Source of the DNA: Siphonodentalium dalli | Lineage: Eukaryota; Mollusca; Scaphopoda; Gadilida; Siphonodentaliidae | NCBI GenBank assembly: GCA_032622095.1 | Contig: CP136063.1 | Coordinates: 147,243,379 to 147,307,378, forward strand | Length of the DNA stretch: 64,000 bases | Reading direction: 5' to 3' | Shown: piece after piece, positions 35,515 to 47,845 of the stretch | How positions within the stretch are numbered: position 1 is the stretch's first letter | Layout: every line of letters begins with the position of its first letter | Program-made: the position numbers and the translations under genes | Notes under the pieces: generated by a model | What the model was told of the DNA's origin: nothing | Database searches by the model: none | What the model saw: only the letters and a program-made list of their open reading frames with translations

Positions 35515-35753
35515 CTGCAGAATGTAACCCCTGGCATAATCTTCGTACGTCCAACCAAATCCATGTAACACCTGAAGTACTTCTTCATGTTGTAGTACGC
35601 TGAAGAGTCGATCGAGCAGGATCTTCAGGCGGATGGGTGTGGCTTGGGTTCCATACAACATCAAACTCGCAATATCAAAAACAATATTAGGTTGAACCAT
35701 CTCAACTTGTACTTGAAGATTCAGCATATGACGGAAGCCCAGTTTATCTAAAG
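35515..35753 (-). CDS. BNC: Basonuclin-type protein, conserved N-terminal exon (partial gene)
   Basis: A 239-bp internal exon with acceptor 'ttctctctttacag' (35767..35754) and donor CAG|gttggt after 35515. The first two bases complete a split codon (probably Ala, as in BNC2 HALDKL); then 79 codons read [20 protein letters not shown]…, ending in the [20 protein letters not shown] and [14 protein letters not shown] blocks. The stretch [20 protein letters not shown] is almost identical to vertebrate BNC2 ([20 protein letters not shown]). This is the conserved N-terminal basonuclin domain, whose biochemical role is poorly known. It precedes the zinc-finger exon by a 24.1-kb intron. The exon that should carry the preceding cysteine-rich block (in BNC2, CTLVNCTCECF…CDQCKHGW) was searched for upstream and not found in the window. 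The ATG at 35727 is in frame, but homology extends upstream of it, so it is not the start. Confidence 0.95.
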
Positions 35754-35755
35754 CT

Positions 35756-38445
35756 GTAAAGAGAGAACAAGTATAATTATTACTTCTTCATTTTCTCCAT
35801 GAATGAAATACAACAATCACTGAGTCCCAGTTATGAATAATGGCCAACTACTAGTGTGCTGAAGTAGGTCCATACTCAGACCAGTCTATAGCGCATAGCA
35901 TGACATTTTACTGTATAGCAGCCAAGAGGTTACATACAAGAAAACTACATGGTGTGGTTCACAATTTCATGAATATATACAATATATAAAGTAGTAAAGT
36001 GACTTGATCTAAGTTGATCATGCGATGTTCAGTTACACCTGGCTGTTCTCTCATTTTGCAGATTGTGCAGTTAAAAATTTGGAAGTGGATATCACCCACC
36101 ACTAGCTTTTGTGTCTGGTTTATAAAAATACCTCTATAAAGTGATATATTTTCATTATAAATTTCATATATATGCATTGATTTTTTCTTTTCATATAAAA
36201 TTTTTTCTGGAACTACAAAATGCTATTTTTTAGGTAATAAAAGTTATTAACTAAAAAAAAGAAGGAAAAAAAGCTTTATAGAATGCTTCTAGTGTTTAGG
36301 TCATCACTGTCTACCATACTGCTACATGCAATATAGATAAGAATGGATAGACAGAGTGTATGGATGTGGATCTAAGCTTGTTAGTACTGTTGGAAACTAA
36401 TAGCTGCCATATTATTCCAAGACTTAGTTTCTTATATCAGCCAGGGATGATGTGCATAGATCAGTTATATCTAATTTCCCTAATCTCTGAAGCCATAGGA
36501 CCAGATCATGCTATCTATATGTTTTCCTTGGTAAACTCTGTTATCATTGAAAATATTTGTGGACCAGACATCCATGGCTGAAGCCACATGAGGGCGCCAG
36601 GTGAGGCAATCTCAAAAAGGTCAACTAGGGTCGGTAAAATGCTACAGGCATCACTGTATGAACACTGTGGACATACTCATTCTGAGAATTTCCTTGACAA
36701 AAAGCGGTTCCTGTTTTAAATAAATTCATCCAATTGAGCTAAAATCTCCAAACTTCAATGGAATTCACCTGGTTTCATTTTACACGGAAATGAATATTGA
36801 TTTACAGCTGACAGCAAGCTAGCTTGAGCTTTAAAACTTTCAAATTATTAAAAATATTTCACACATTTTCATTGGGGGCCAACTAGATGCCATGAATAAG
36901 GGCAAAAAAAACATACAAATCATGAGTACTGGTATTGCGTGATAACAACCAGCCTTTGAATTTGTCCTAGAGAGCTAGATATATCGGGGAAGAACGATGT
37001 ATGTAGAGAAAAAGAATGCTATGAAGGTTTTGTTTTTAGGTGTTGTTTTCAAATTTGTGAATTTGTGCAATTCTTAGATCTATTTATTATAATCATGTTT
37101 TACCATTTTTGTTAGCTGCTATCATTTTCTGTCAGGTGAAAAGTACTAAATTTCATATTTATAGGCAATTTACATATCAAGTCCATATTGTGGCAATTAT
37201 TGTTATTTCAGAAGAAAAAAAATAAAGCCAAACATGATTGGAATACAGTACTTTATCAAAATATAATGTTGATGGTGTTATATTAAACTCATTATTGAAC
37301 AAAAATCGAAAGATGTGAGGAATTTCATATTCTCACAATGTGTGTGCTCTGAGTCATCGTGTCAGTCACATTATTATATTTCATTGAAAGTATGGACTTC
37401 CATTATGCGGAATCAAGGTTTGGGTACAACATAAAAGATTCAAAATGACAATTTAGTAAAATATTTATCCAGTTTGAGAAATGAGAAATCTGTATATGAT
37501 TAGACATTAATTTTGTCACTTTCATGAAATTTGGAATAAAAATTCCATATAGTATTTGTTTCAATTAAACATATATATATAATTAACTGGTATATGTGAA
37601 CAAACATTCTACCACTATATGCAAGACTTCTGGTACATGTTCTTAGAAGGAATCTTCATATGGAATGTAGATTTTGAAGGCAGGAGTTAACAGAGGAAAC
37701 AGGCGATTGCTGTGAAGCCATCCATCCTGCGGATGTTAGTTTAGCTCCTCGACATACAAGCAGAGCACCAATAGCAGCTTTTTTCCCTTGGAATCAGTGA
37801 ATGACAAGATACCCTGTGCTATTTAGTTTCTGCTCCAACAAGCCCCAGATTAAATCAGTCCTGCTAAGACACCTTGTTTATCTTACTCCAGCAGAAGATA
37901 CTGGAATCCTGGCACTTTGTGCAGAGCCTGGAGTTCACAAACATGCTGTACACATTACATGTGGGTCACATAAATTAACTTCAAAGTAGACAGATTTCAA
38001 AAGTCTCCAGCTCGGCAGCATGGTACACCTGCCATGAGGAATTATTTTACATGACTATCATCCCTAGGTAGTAGATCAGACTTTTTATTGCCAACTCTTT
38101 GCCAACAGGAGAGAAACTCAGAGGTTGATATTTGATCAAGCCTATGTCAGGATATGAGTATTCTAACATTGATCAGCTACGATGATTTTCAGCGTTTAAT
38201 AACTTCATGTTAATAAAGGCACATAAAACATTATTCTGATAACCTCCCTTTAGATTAAGTTAGAGAAGTGCTCTAACGAATGAACACAATAAGCCTGACA
38301 ATAAATTTATATCAGGCTTTGCTTAGCTAAACACAGAGGTAATCAAAATAGTAAACTTCTGGAAAAGTGATACCCCTTAAATTTTAGAATATTGCAAATG
38401 GATGTTAGCGCTTCCGAGTGTGACTTTATCAAGGGATCAATTACT
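35756..38445. other. Non-coding stretch upstream of the basonuclin exon
   Basis: It begins with the acceptor of the 35515-35753 exon and so is intron sequence on the minus strand. AT-rich; no further basonuclin exon or repeat recognised. Confidence 0.5.
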
Positions 38446-38689
38446 TTAACCCTTCTTTACTAAATTCTCATTGACGAGTAGTTGTCTAAGGAAATGTTGG
38501 GATAATAAGTTCAACAAAAAGCCACATTTGCCATCAAAGAACATGAATCCTTTTGAACTTGTATTATTTTTTACGTCTGTCTGTCATCTGCTCATTTTTC
38601 CTGAAAACACCTCCAAAAGAATAATAGACCATTCCAATATATACTTTTATAAATGGGTGGGAGAATCCATTTAGTAAAGAAAGGGTTAA
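38446..38689. mobile_element. TTAA-bounded MITE family D, both ends intact
   Basis: TTAA-CCCTTCTTTACTAAA…TTTAGTAAAGAAAGGG-TTAA, 244 bp. The interior has 'cattgacgagtagttgtcta', 'ataataagttcaac', 'tgaacttgtattat' and 'gtctgtctgtcatctgctc'. This is the best-preserved copy of the family and defines its ends. Confidence 0.88.
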
Positions 38690-39879
38690 TCACTTCTTGC
38701 TATAATGCAGTGAGTCCATGCACAAGGTATCTAAATGCATTAAAATGCTATCAATTGGTAGTACTCTGATGAAATTTGGTAAAAAATGTCTGTGCCTTGA
38801 AATAATTTTCTGAATGATTTCTGGACGAAGTGTTAAGTTTCAATGAATCAGTGAGTTGGGTCAATGTCCCGGACAGAAGGTCGCGCCGAAGCTGACATTT
38901 CCACAATCCGATCTGGGAGTGCTCATACAGGATCAATAGACTCATACAAAAGTCACATATTGACAATATGATAATTGCAGCGGACTTGGCGTCCCCTGAT
39001 GACATGAATCGCTTACATGCACTGGGTCTCTATATATACATCACAGGCATTATATAAATAGCTTCTCCTATAAATCGCAATGATATATCACAGTGGGAAA
39101 TCACATGGTTTCGAGGTTGGTGAGTATCACGCATTCTAAATTTGCAACCGCTCAAAAACATAATATTTGAGGAACTGACACAAAATATAGCATTTTGAGT
39201 GTTACCAGCATATGTTAGTTTATTTCTTTAAACAAGTTGATACCTTAATTGTTCGGAAATATTCAGTAGTTGCCAGTCAGAGGTTCATGAATACACAAGT
39301 CCATACAACCAGGAGAATCCTTCGACTGACAACTTTGGTCAGTTAGAGCAAAAAGTTTGGACACAAATGTGGTATCAGTTTGTTTGAGAAATAGTACAGC
39401 ATATGCTCGTAGATGCCAAAATGCTATGAAATATATCATTATCCTAGTTTATTACCTTTTTTCGTCATTTCTGGTCATGTTTGCAATTGCAATGGCCATT
39501 TTGAATGCGTGATACTCTTAAAATTGAAACCACATGATTCCCCACTGTGATATCATCCAAAGCAAAAAGGCTTAGGCAGAATATCTGCTTATTGCAAACA
39601 AATTTCTCAGTACCAGAACAGAACTTAAGACTGAAGGAACAGCATTTGGAAACCGGCATCTGAGCAAGTTTTAATTTCTTACTAGGGCTGACTTCTATCT
39701 GTAACAACCTGATTTTTTCATATTTGCAGTGAAATTAAATCTATGTGTGGTCTTTCGTGACAATGCCGCAACATATTGTCATTGTGCCATGATGCGACAG
39801 CTCTAGGTGATGACTCAGGTAAGATACCGTGAATCTAAAAAAAAAAACGGGGACAAGTCCAGCAGTCACGGTGTACATA
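38690..39879. other. Non-coding stretch, nothing recognised
   Basis: No splice-bounded coding segment or shared repeat seen. An 84-aa open frame on the minus strand (38751-39005) has no recognisable motif and was not accepted. Confidence 0.45.
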
Positions 39880-40070
39880 TAGAAGGCTGATTACTTCTCT
39901 ACCCAAGAGGTCTATATCTCTTGGTCACAGTCATTAAGATGCTTTGTGAGATCACCGAAGTTAAACAACATTGAGCTATGTTAGTCCTTGGATGGGTGAC
40001 AAGCTTGGAATTCCAGGTGATGCAAACTTTCGGGGCACTCGCGCACTTTTCTCTCCCTGTTCTGTTACAC
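39880..40070 (+). mobile_element. 5S-rRNA-derived SINE, copy 1
   Basis: Bases 39910-40030 align along their length with 5S rRNA. They keep 'gagatcaccgaagttaaaca' (internal control region, box A-like), 'ccttggatgggtgac' (box C region) and 'ggaattccaggtg', with several substitutions. It is not a working 5S gene because the helix strands no longer match well. A non-5S tail follows: 'cactcgcgcacttttctctc' and 'cctgttctgttacac'. The same tail follows the 5S-like part at 52872-53066 on the other strand, so this is a dispersed SINE (SINE3-type, with a polymerase III promoter taken from 5S). Start approximate. Confidence 0.8.
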
Positions 40071-40289
40071 AGGAATATTCTGACAAGTAATTCTCTTTAA
40101 TGTTCTATTCATAAAAGATTCCGGGCTAAATAAGGGTGCTATTTTCAAGGTTGGAGTGCTTGATTTTCTATCAATTAGTAGGCACTGATGTTTCATACCT
40201 TGGCGGAATATATATTATATGTTGCAGTTCATGAATAAAAATATAGGCTTAGTATCACCAGTGACCACCATGTTGGCCGGTTTCTGTAA

Positions 40290-40376
40290 TCAAGTCAAGC
40301 TACCTGCTCTGGGCAGTCTATCGACGAGTCCGGATGATGAGACGATAGACTGCCAATAGAAGGTAGCTTGACTTGA
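40290..40376. repeat. 87-nt imperfect hairpin
   Basis: Stem: 16 bp perfect ('tcaagtcaagctacct'/'aggtagcttgacttga'), a symmetric 7x7 internal loop, 11 bp perfect ('gcagtctatcg'/'cgatagactgc') and a 19-nt loop. No copy elsewhere in the window. It could be a MITE remnant or a small-RNA hairpin; the large internal loop argues against a canonical pre-miRNA. Confidence 0.7.
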
Positions 40377-43300
40377 ATACCAATCTTGGGAACAAACAGG
40401 GTAGTGCTCACCAATTTATCTTACAACTCATTCAACAGAATATCAAATAAAAGGTGCTTTGGCACAGGAATTATGACATTTTGGGTATGATATAGCACAC
40501 AGCACAGTTGACATCGTTGCACACCCCTGTGATGTATTGTCATCAACACTTCACTGATGCAGAATAAGTCCAATTGTACATAGTGTTGAATCAAAACATT
40601 AATGTTTTTGTTGAATGCTACCAATTTTTAAATTGTTTATTTGCCATTATCGCCTGAAATATATCAGTTGATTTGAAATTGCATACAGTATATGTATATG
40701 TTGGATGTTGTAAAGAGAATATAAATAATGTACGCCAATTGCCATTTTTCCATTGTGCGTTTCTCCACATCTCAAGTGCATTCACTATTGGCAGCTGCCA
40801 TCAAGGATATAGCTTGTTGCCATCCAGGATATGGAATCAGAAACTCCTAGGTTTATGTGTCTGTTTGAGGAAAAAGAAGCTAATTTTAAGATAAAACATG
40901 ATATATTGATGACTAAGAAAGAAATAATTTAGGGCTCAAATTGTAAGTAAACCTTTAATAGTTTAATAGTCACCTACATATGTCTCTACTGGAAATATGA
41001 CCAAGACCAATCTGAAGCTGCGGTATATCATAGTGTACAAAAGAAATTATTGGAGAACGGAACGTGGGGACTCTCCAAGGAGGACAACTGTGATTAGTAA
41101 AGCATTTAGCAGCTTGGGGCTATTGTTCTTCTCGTAATGACAACCTTGCATGATGAAATTAATTCCCCTGATACTGACAAAACAAGACAGGTGGTAAAAC
41201 GCATATTAAAAGAAAGTCACTTAATTGGAAAAATGCTCGAAAGTACACAACGGTAAATTAAAGCGAAATATCGTCTACGCTTTAATGAAACGAGGACTTA
41301 ACAAACGTTCACAGCGACCACATTGACTGACACACTATGACATTGGTATGGACAAGTCTCAACAATAGGCGAGTAGAGTTACATCTGATATTGCAACAAT
41401 TGATTTCCGAGAGCATTTATGTTCAGAGGTACCTGACATAAAACACCTCTGGTTTGTGTGATTGATCAAGCGAAAGTCATAGCGAAGAATGACACTTGAC
41501 TTGAAGTGAACCACTGTTTACTGGTCGATATCTTGACAGGGACATCACACAACATGAGCAGCATGCAACAATACAGTATTACTCGGATACTTCACAAAGA
41601 TGGTTTTAAATGCATAATTAAAGATATCAGGGTCTTAAAATATTTACATATCAATTATTTTGTGACATTATTAAAAAATAACATCTTATTTTGACCTAGA
41701 AACCTAATTTTATTATACTGTTGTGAATATTTTCTATATAATTTGTGGATCTCCTGCTGAAAATATTATGCGAATTATAACTTTGAGATAATTTATGTTC
41801 GTTATGGCATCTAATTTTTTTAATACTGAGTCTTTTGCATGTTAAATCTTTGAGTAACTCTAGAAAATTGGAAATCGGCTTTGAGAAAAAAACTGGTATG
41901 TGTGAAACAGAAGTTTGTTTTCTATCTTTAACATCTTTAATTTATTGCAGTTTTGTGCTGTCTAGTCTGCAAAGCCATTCGGAAATCAGAAAAAGGATCC
42001 CAAAGTGTTTTCCTGACTATTCTGACAGTTCCCTAAAAATGTTTCGATTTAGCACAGGACCCATTTGTAAATGATGGATATGAGAAGCAGACAGACAGAT
42101 ATTCCATGCAGTGCTTGAAGTCATCCAGCTGGTCTCATTTGAAAAGAGAAATATCAGGAAAATCATCACTGCTACTGTTTCTTTTTGCAATTTTTTGGAG
42201 AAAGATCTATAAGATTGGATATGAGAATGATGGATCTATTCATGAGAATAGATACTCATGCATCGAGTCTATTGACATTTTCTATCGATCTTTCGAAAAT
42301 AATCATTTCTCATAAGTCAAGTTTTGTCAATCGTGTTTATTACCCATACAGAGAAAATCATTTTCTTTTTGCAATAATATGGACGCCATTGTCCCCAGGA
42401 TGGCAAAATATTTCCAATTTATTACTCATTTCTATACCATAATCTGACAGTCTTATTCTCTTGGAAGAAAGCTGGTCTGATATTTCATTCTGTCTGGTCA
42501 AAGTACTGTTTTGATTCAGTTATGTCAATTCTGGTAGACAAAGGCGGCACTCTGTCGAGACAGTGTGTCCAGTGCTACTGTGTGTCGAACGGAGTAAAAC
42601 AAATGAAATTTGATAATAGTAATTATTGGAAATTATTATAAGGCTATTTTGCGACTGTGAGAAAAATGTTTTTTCTTGCCTAATGAGAATACCCCACACA
42701 CCGGCCGAGAAAATCAAATTATTGTCGTGGAAATTGGTGTAATTGGGTAATGTCACGGATTAAGTCTGATGGAACAAAAATAAGGTTTGTTGTCTTTGCT
42801 TGACATGCCCGTTTGAGTTGACATGTTATTTGATTACATATGCAATGGCACTGTGAGCGACGCTGGAACGTAATTTGAAATGACAAATGCGACTTTCTGA
42901 TTGATCGAACTTGCATAATTTCCAATTGACATTTTCTCGCACACTTGACAAGGTAGAAATGTTAGCTGGCAGAATGTCTGATTATGACCTCAGGTCATGT
43001 AGAAGACAACTGTTTTCAGAAATAAAAAAGAAGATATATTGGAAGAATTGATTATCTACATAGTGGAGAAATATTAAACTTGAAGGGATGTTCTCTTTTT
43101 ATTATTGACTAAAAGTGCAACATAGATCTAGGGAGTACATGGTTTCCATTTGTACTACACACCCACTCACCCAAACACAAGATAATTGATTTGAAGCCAT
43201 ACAAGCAATACATTTTAAAGGGTACATAGCCATTGAGATAATTTTCACCATAACTTAAGATGCAATTCGATACATTTCAGAGCCAGGGACTAAGATAAAG

Positions 43301-45436
43301 AAATTATCATGGACACATTGAAAGAATTATTATGAGATTAAGCTGAGAAAATGTTTTTTTATGTGGGTGATTTGAATTTTAATAATTTTGCAAAAATGTT
43401 GTGGTAACAATTCAGAACAGGAGAATATATTTACACGTATATCAAATCAGGGATATCTCAATAAAATTGAACTTGTATTCATTGTCTCCAAACAACAGCT
43501 CAAATAAACAGACACCTATGTATGGAGCTCATGATACTGAACATAGATATACTCAGTGTGAGCTATCTCTTTCTTAGATGAGAACCACCAACAGTCAGAT
43601 GACTTACTAAAGTGATTTATCTGAATTGTGCTTATAATGTGACCTGGATTGTCTGGTCCCAGCAGAAACAACTGTTAACATCATAGATACCAAGATGAGA
43701 GAATTTATCAGCAGTACCTGGCAAACTCAGTGACATAGAGAGACTCTGAGAGTCTGTGATTAGAGCAAACACAGGCATGGGGAGCAGATCCACTGATAAA
43801 GACAGGCGTTAATAAATGACACGCACCTAGACGCTGAGGGGCAGGCGGCACTGTTTATGCAGTTGGCCAGTCCCATACTGAGCAAGAGTCTTCCTACAGC
43901 GGCGAGAGATACAGCAAATTACCAGTTTTGTTTGTGCAAGATCTTCATTCACTTGAAGTCTTGCCCAGGTTCTGTCGAATATTTCATGATAGCCAAAATG
44001 TCATATGTGCTGTGGAGTCTCGCCTACCGAGCTAGACAAAACAGAATGAATACATAGCAGTTTGATCCTATTGTTGCTTGTGGTTCTTTGTCATTTGAGT
44101 ACCTATCATTCCAAGCATGTGGCATCTAAAGCCACCTCATACCAGGGACGCAAATAGAAATATTAATGTGAAGATGAGAAATGAAGATTAAGTAGCTGGG
44201 CCTAATCTGGGATTTTACTGACAATCAAGTTCTCCTTCATGGCTGTGATACACTAACTACTACAGCCATCTAAATTACTATTCATCAGTGCGGGATAGTT
44301 TGTCCATTCAAAAGGAAAAACATCAAAACATACACCCACTCCACCCACCCAGCCCATGTTTAAACATACACCTATACTCCACCTGCCCGTCATCCAATCC
44401 TTGTAAAGCTAAACTCACTATGATATGGATACAGGCAACAAAAGAAATATAAACACGTGTAACGTATACGGTGGGTCAGAATTATGTATGCCGGACACGT
44501 TGCCGCACTTGCTGGAAAGACGTTACCAGGTTGACGTGGCAGGCGCGACGTCGTTAGATGTTCGGTCGGGGTGATAGACAACGACATCGTGTAGCTCCAG
44601 ATGCACTAATTAATCACAATAGCTGACATAGACAAAACCAACACCAAATAGGAAATATGGTGAAAAAATGCATTGGACATGAGAGTTTAAATGAAAATTT
44701 AACGTAAGTCGTTGTTAGCTACAGGCGGATTCACGACATCGAAGGTCGTTTTCGTACACGGCACAGAAGGTCAACCACCAACAATATCCGATAACGTTAG
44801 GCGTCCACACGAATCAAGTGACGTTGCGTAGATGATCGTCGTTAACGCACATATTTTGTCTGAAGTTTGAAGTGAGCAGTTTCCGTCGCGCTGCGCCTGA
44901 ACAGGACACGATTTTGTCTGCGTTTACTGCACCCGACATAAGGCAGAAACCACACGAAATACGGGACTTCGCGGATCGTCCAGGATCTAATACACCCGGC
45001 ACAACATCGTGACGATTCTAATCTGTCGCGGGGTCTCGGCATTCCAGGAATGTAATCAAATGAAATAGGTCCCTGTCTCCGGCAATATGATTGATACCGT
45101 TCCACTTATAGCGGGACCCTAGCACTCGACCGATAGATCATAGAAATGCTAATCCCACAGAGAGTTCCTCAGCGCTGGCTATAGATTACTGTGCGATTCC
45201 GCCGGATGACAATTCCGCTATCCATCCCTCACTGTGACAATGTCTCCTTTAGTCGCAATTGACAATCGTCTCCCAGGAAGAGGCGATATAATTATGTTAT
45301 TGAACACGTTTAGACTGATTAAAGACTTGACTTTTGATGACATTCCATGTTAACTGTGGTGATGCCGCTGTTCTTGATCCAAACTAACGACATATATTCA
45401 GTCGCCCAGTGATTGGAAGACGACCTGTCCCGGGTC

Positions 45437-45439
<3 letters not shown>
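40377..45439. other. Long non-coding stretch, nothing recognised
   Basis: About 5 kb without recognisable exon, RNA gene or shared repeat. From about 44.4 kb on, CpG dinucleotides become clearly more frequent (for example 44460-44560 and 44700-45120). Overlapping 62- and 87-aa minus-strand frames at 44814-45105 sit in that CpG-rich patch but match no family I know. Confidence 0.4.

Positions 45440-45470
<31 letters not shown>
45440..45470. repeat. AT dinucleotide microsatellite
   Basis: Pure (AT)15. It is followed 65 bp later by a C homopolymer of about 18 nt (45533-45546 region). Confidence 0.95.
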
Positions 45471-45472
<2 letters not shown>

Positions 45473-45691
45473 TATAAATGAAAGGGTATCAATCGCTTTC
45501 CGACGAACTGCCCCCACCCAACCCCCATGTGCCCCCCCCCCCCCCCAAATTGGCCTAATGACATGCGAGCGCCACAACCAGAATTCTGTTTTCATGGTCG
45601 AGAAAATCATTATATCGTACAAATCAAACACCAATCAAATATGTACATCGCGCAGTTATATAATATATAAGCAGTCCGTTATTTTGGCACT

Positions 45692-46167
45692 TTAAAGGTA
45701 CTCAATCCGATCAGAGGGTCCTATATTACTATTTCTTTGGCTTTGGGGGTAAACAAATAATTGATTCGAGTCGAGGAACCTACCAATCAACGCTCAGGGT
45801 GATCAGATATCGATATTTGAAGTTTCGTTATTTCTATTCTTTCTGTCCCAGAACAGTCACAATTGCGTTATTATTACCACTTGATTTTAGAGTTATCCAT
45901 CCTTGTCTGTTTGAATAGTGTTTTGGTGTACACATCTCGAGCAGATTACACATCTCGGGCAATTATTAGTACTCATCTCGAGAAAATAACAAATTTCAAA
46001 AATCAATATCTAATAACTCTGAGCTTTGTTTGATGGGTTCCTCGGCTCGAATCAAATATTTTTTAACCCCAAAGCCAAAGAAATAGTAATATATGACCCT
46101 CTGATCGGATTGTTGTTGTTGGAATCTGTTGAGATGGGGACCCTCTGATCGGATTGAGTACCTTTAA
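45692..46167. mobile_element. Long-TIR element family F
   Basis: TTAAAGGTACTCAATCCGAT…ATCGGATTGAGTACCTTTAA with arms of about 130 bp (left to 'atcgatatttgaa', right from 'tttcaaaaatcaatatc'). The right end has an extra, tandem copy of the terminal block 'gaccctctgatcggatt' (46085-46101 region and 46139-46156). That suggests slippage or a double terminal capture. TTAA or TA lies at both edges. A decayed relative is at 4469-4580. The central part has 'catctcgagcagatt'/'catctcgggcaattatt' mini-repeats. No ORF. Confidence 0.85.
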
Positions 46168-46764
46168 CTATATCAGATGATAACGAGAGCGCTAGAACGG
46201 TGCCATATATTGAATTGTTTCAAATTGAATTTAAGAAAGTTTCCATAAAATGGAGTTATCAGCCTGATTAAAAAATCTAAGTGAAAAAACACCTGGCCTG
46301 GCAAAAATCATTGGACAAAATTAATCACAGAGCTTTTATTTTGACTCAATTCAGCCATATACAGAGTTTGGTTGTGATGCAGTTATCACAGGAAATCAAG
46401 AAATCCGAATTTCAATTTCAAGTTGAAAAAGGTCCGTAACCCACAGTTTTTAAAACGGGCGTATAAAAAATTAAAAGAATTGGATATAAATTTTCACTAT
46501 GGTGGTATTCGACAAAGTGACGTCACATGCACCCATTGTTATGAGTACATAGCCAGTACAATGTGCAAGGTCACGATGACATAGATTTAATTAATCTGCG
46601 CACAAACATCTTTACTGTCTTCCCATGATAAATCTGTCTCATAAGGCGACGATGATGAGATAAACCAGTGACGGAAATAACAGTAGACATTCTGATCTAC
46701 GGAGCTAGAGTGTCAGGGCACTAACACACTGTGTGGTCCGAATTGATAATTAGAGACAAATATA

Positions 46765-47845
46765 TAAAGGTAAGTATCAAGGCTGATAGTGAAAATAGGA
46801 GGTCAAAAATCATCCTCACAAAAGCTATTTTTTTTATCAAATTGATCTGGCATTATAGCATTATGTGCCCAAGTAATCATATTTTGGGTTAAAGTTTAGC
46901 TTTCCGTCGTACTTTAAACAAGTGAGCATAGAAAATCATTCGAAGTTGTCAATGAAATTTATTTTTTGGTACCCGAAACGTCCGTCCAATGAAAAATCAA
47001 AAAATCAAATAATCCAACCCCTAAATCACCGAAATCTATACTATTATCATCAAACTAAATAGCCCTGTTGTCAAACAGACGTTGTTTCATAAGTACAGCT
47101 AATTTGGGGGTGGTACTTAACATACATCGAGTTTAATAACGATTTATGTCCTTTTTTTTCGTCAGTTTTACAGATTTCTTTTCGCGGGAGGCCATTTTGG
47201 AAAACTAAAACCGAAAGTAACTTGAACTTTATTAAATTAATTTTAATATCTCTCTTTTAATTGATATCCGGCATTCTTAATGACAAAAATCATGCGGTGG
47301 ATATATAATACCCACTAGATAAGGAATTAGATAAAACATTTTTTTTTAACGATGTACAATTATTTTATTTTGAAGTCATTTACTGCAGCGTTTCTCGAGT
47401 TTGTTTCGCACTTTCAAAATGGCCTCCCGCGAAAATAAATCTGTAAAACTGACGGGGAAAAGATGGCAAAAATCGTTATTAAACTCGATGTATGTTGAGT
47501 ACCACACCCAAATTAGCTGTCCTTCGTGATACAACGTCTGTTTGACAGTAGGGCTATTTAGTTTGATGATTAGAGTATAGATGTCGGTGATTTAGGGGTT
47601 GGATTGTTTGATTTTTTTTATTTTTCATTGGACGGACGTTTCGGGTACCAACCAAATAAATTTTATTTATCAACTTTAAATGTTTTTCTATGTTCACTAA
47701 TCTCAAATACGACGGCGAACCAAACATTTTTGAAAACTATGATTATTTGGTCACATAGTGCTGCAATTACAGATCAATAAAAAATAAAATGTTGCTTTTG
47801 TAGAGAAAAATGCTGACCTCTATCAAAAATGGGATAGATACCTTT
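46765..47845. mobile_element. 1.08-kb foldback element with ~400-bp inverted arms
   Basis: The left arm (46765-47205) and right arm (about 47425-47845) are inverted copies. Examples are 'ggtacccgaaacgtccgtcc'/'ggacggacgtttcgggtacc', 'caacccctaaatcaccgaa'/'tcggtgatttaggggttgg' and 'cgcgggaggccattttg'/'caaaatggcctcccgcg'. The ends are AAAGGTAAGTATC and GATAGATACCTTT, similar to the first bases of family F (AAAGGTAC). The arms differ at perhaps 10-15% of positions, so it is older than the family A palindromes. No ORF in arms or 220-bp centre. Superfamily unknown. Confidence 0.88.

Noticed and set aside
39910-40030. Functional 5S rRNA gene
   Set aside because: Too many substitutions that break helices, and it is followed by a tail shared with another dispersed copy, so a SINE is the better call.
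44814-45105. Cys-containing minus-strand frames as the missing Cys-rich basonuclin exon
   Set aside because: Cysteine spacing does not match the CTLVNCTCECF…CDQC pattern, and no donor in the right context follows.
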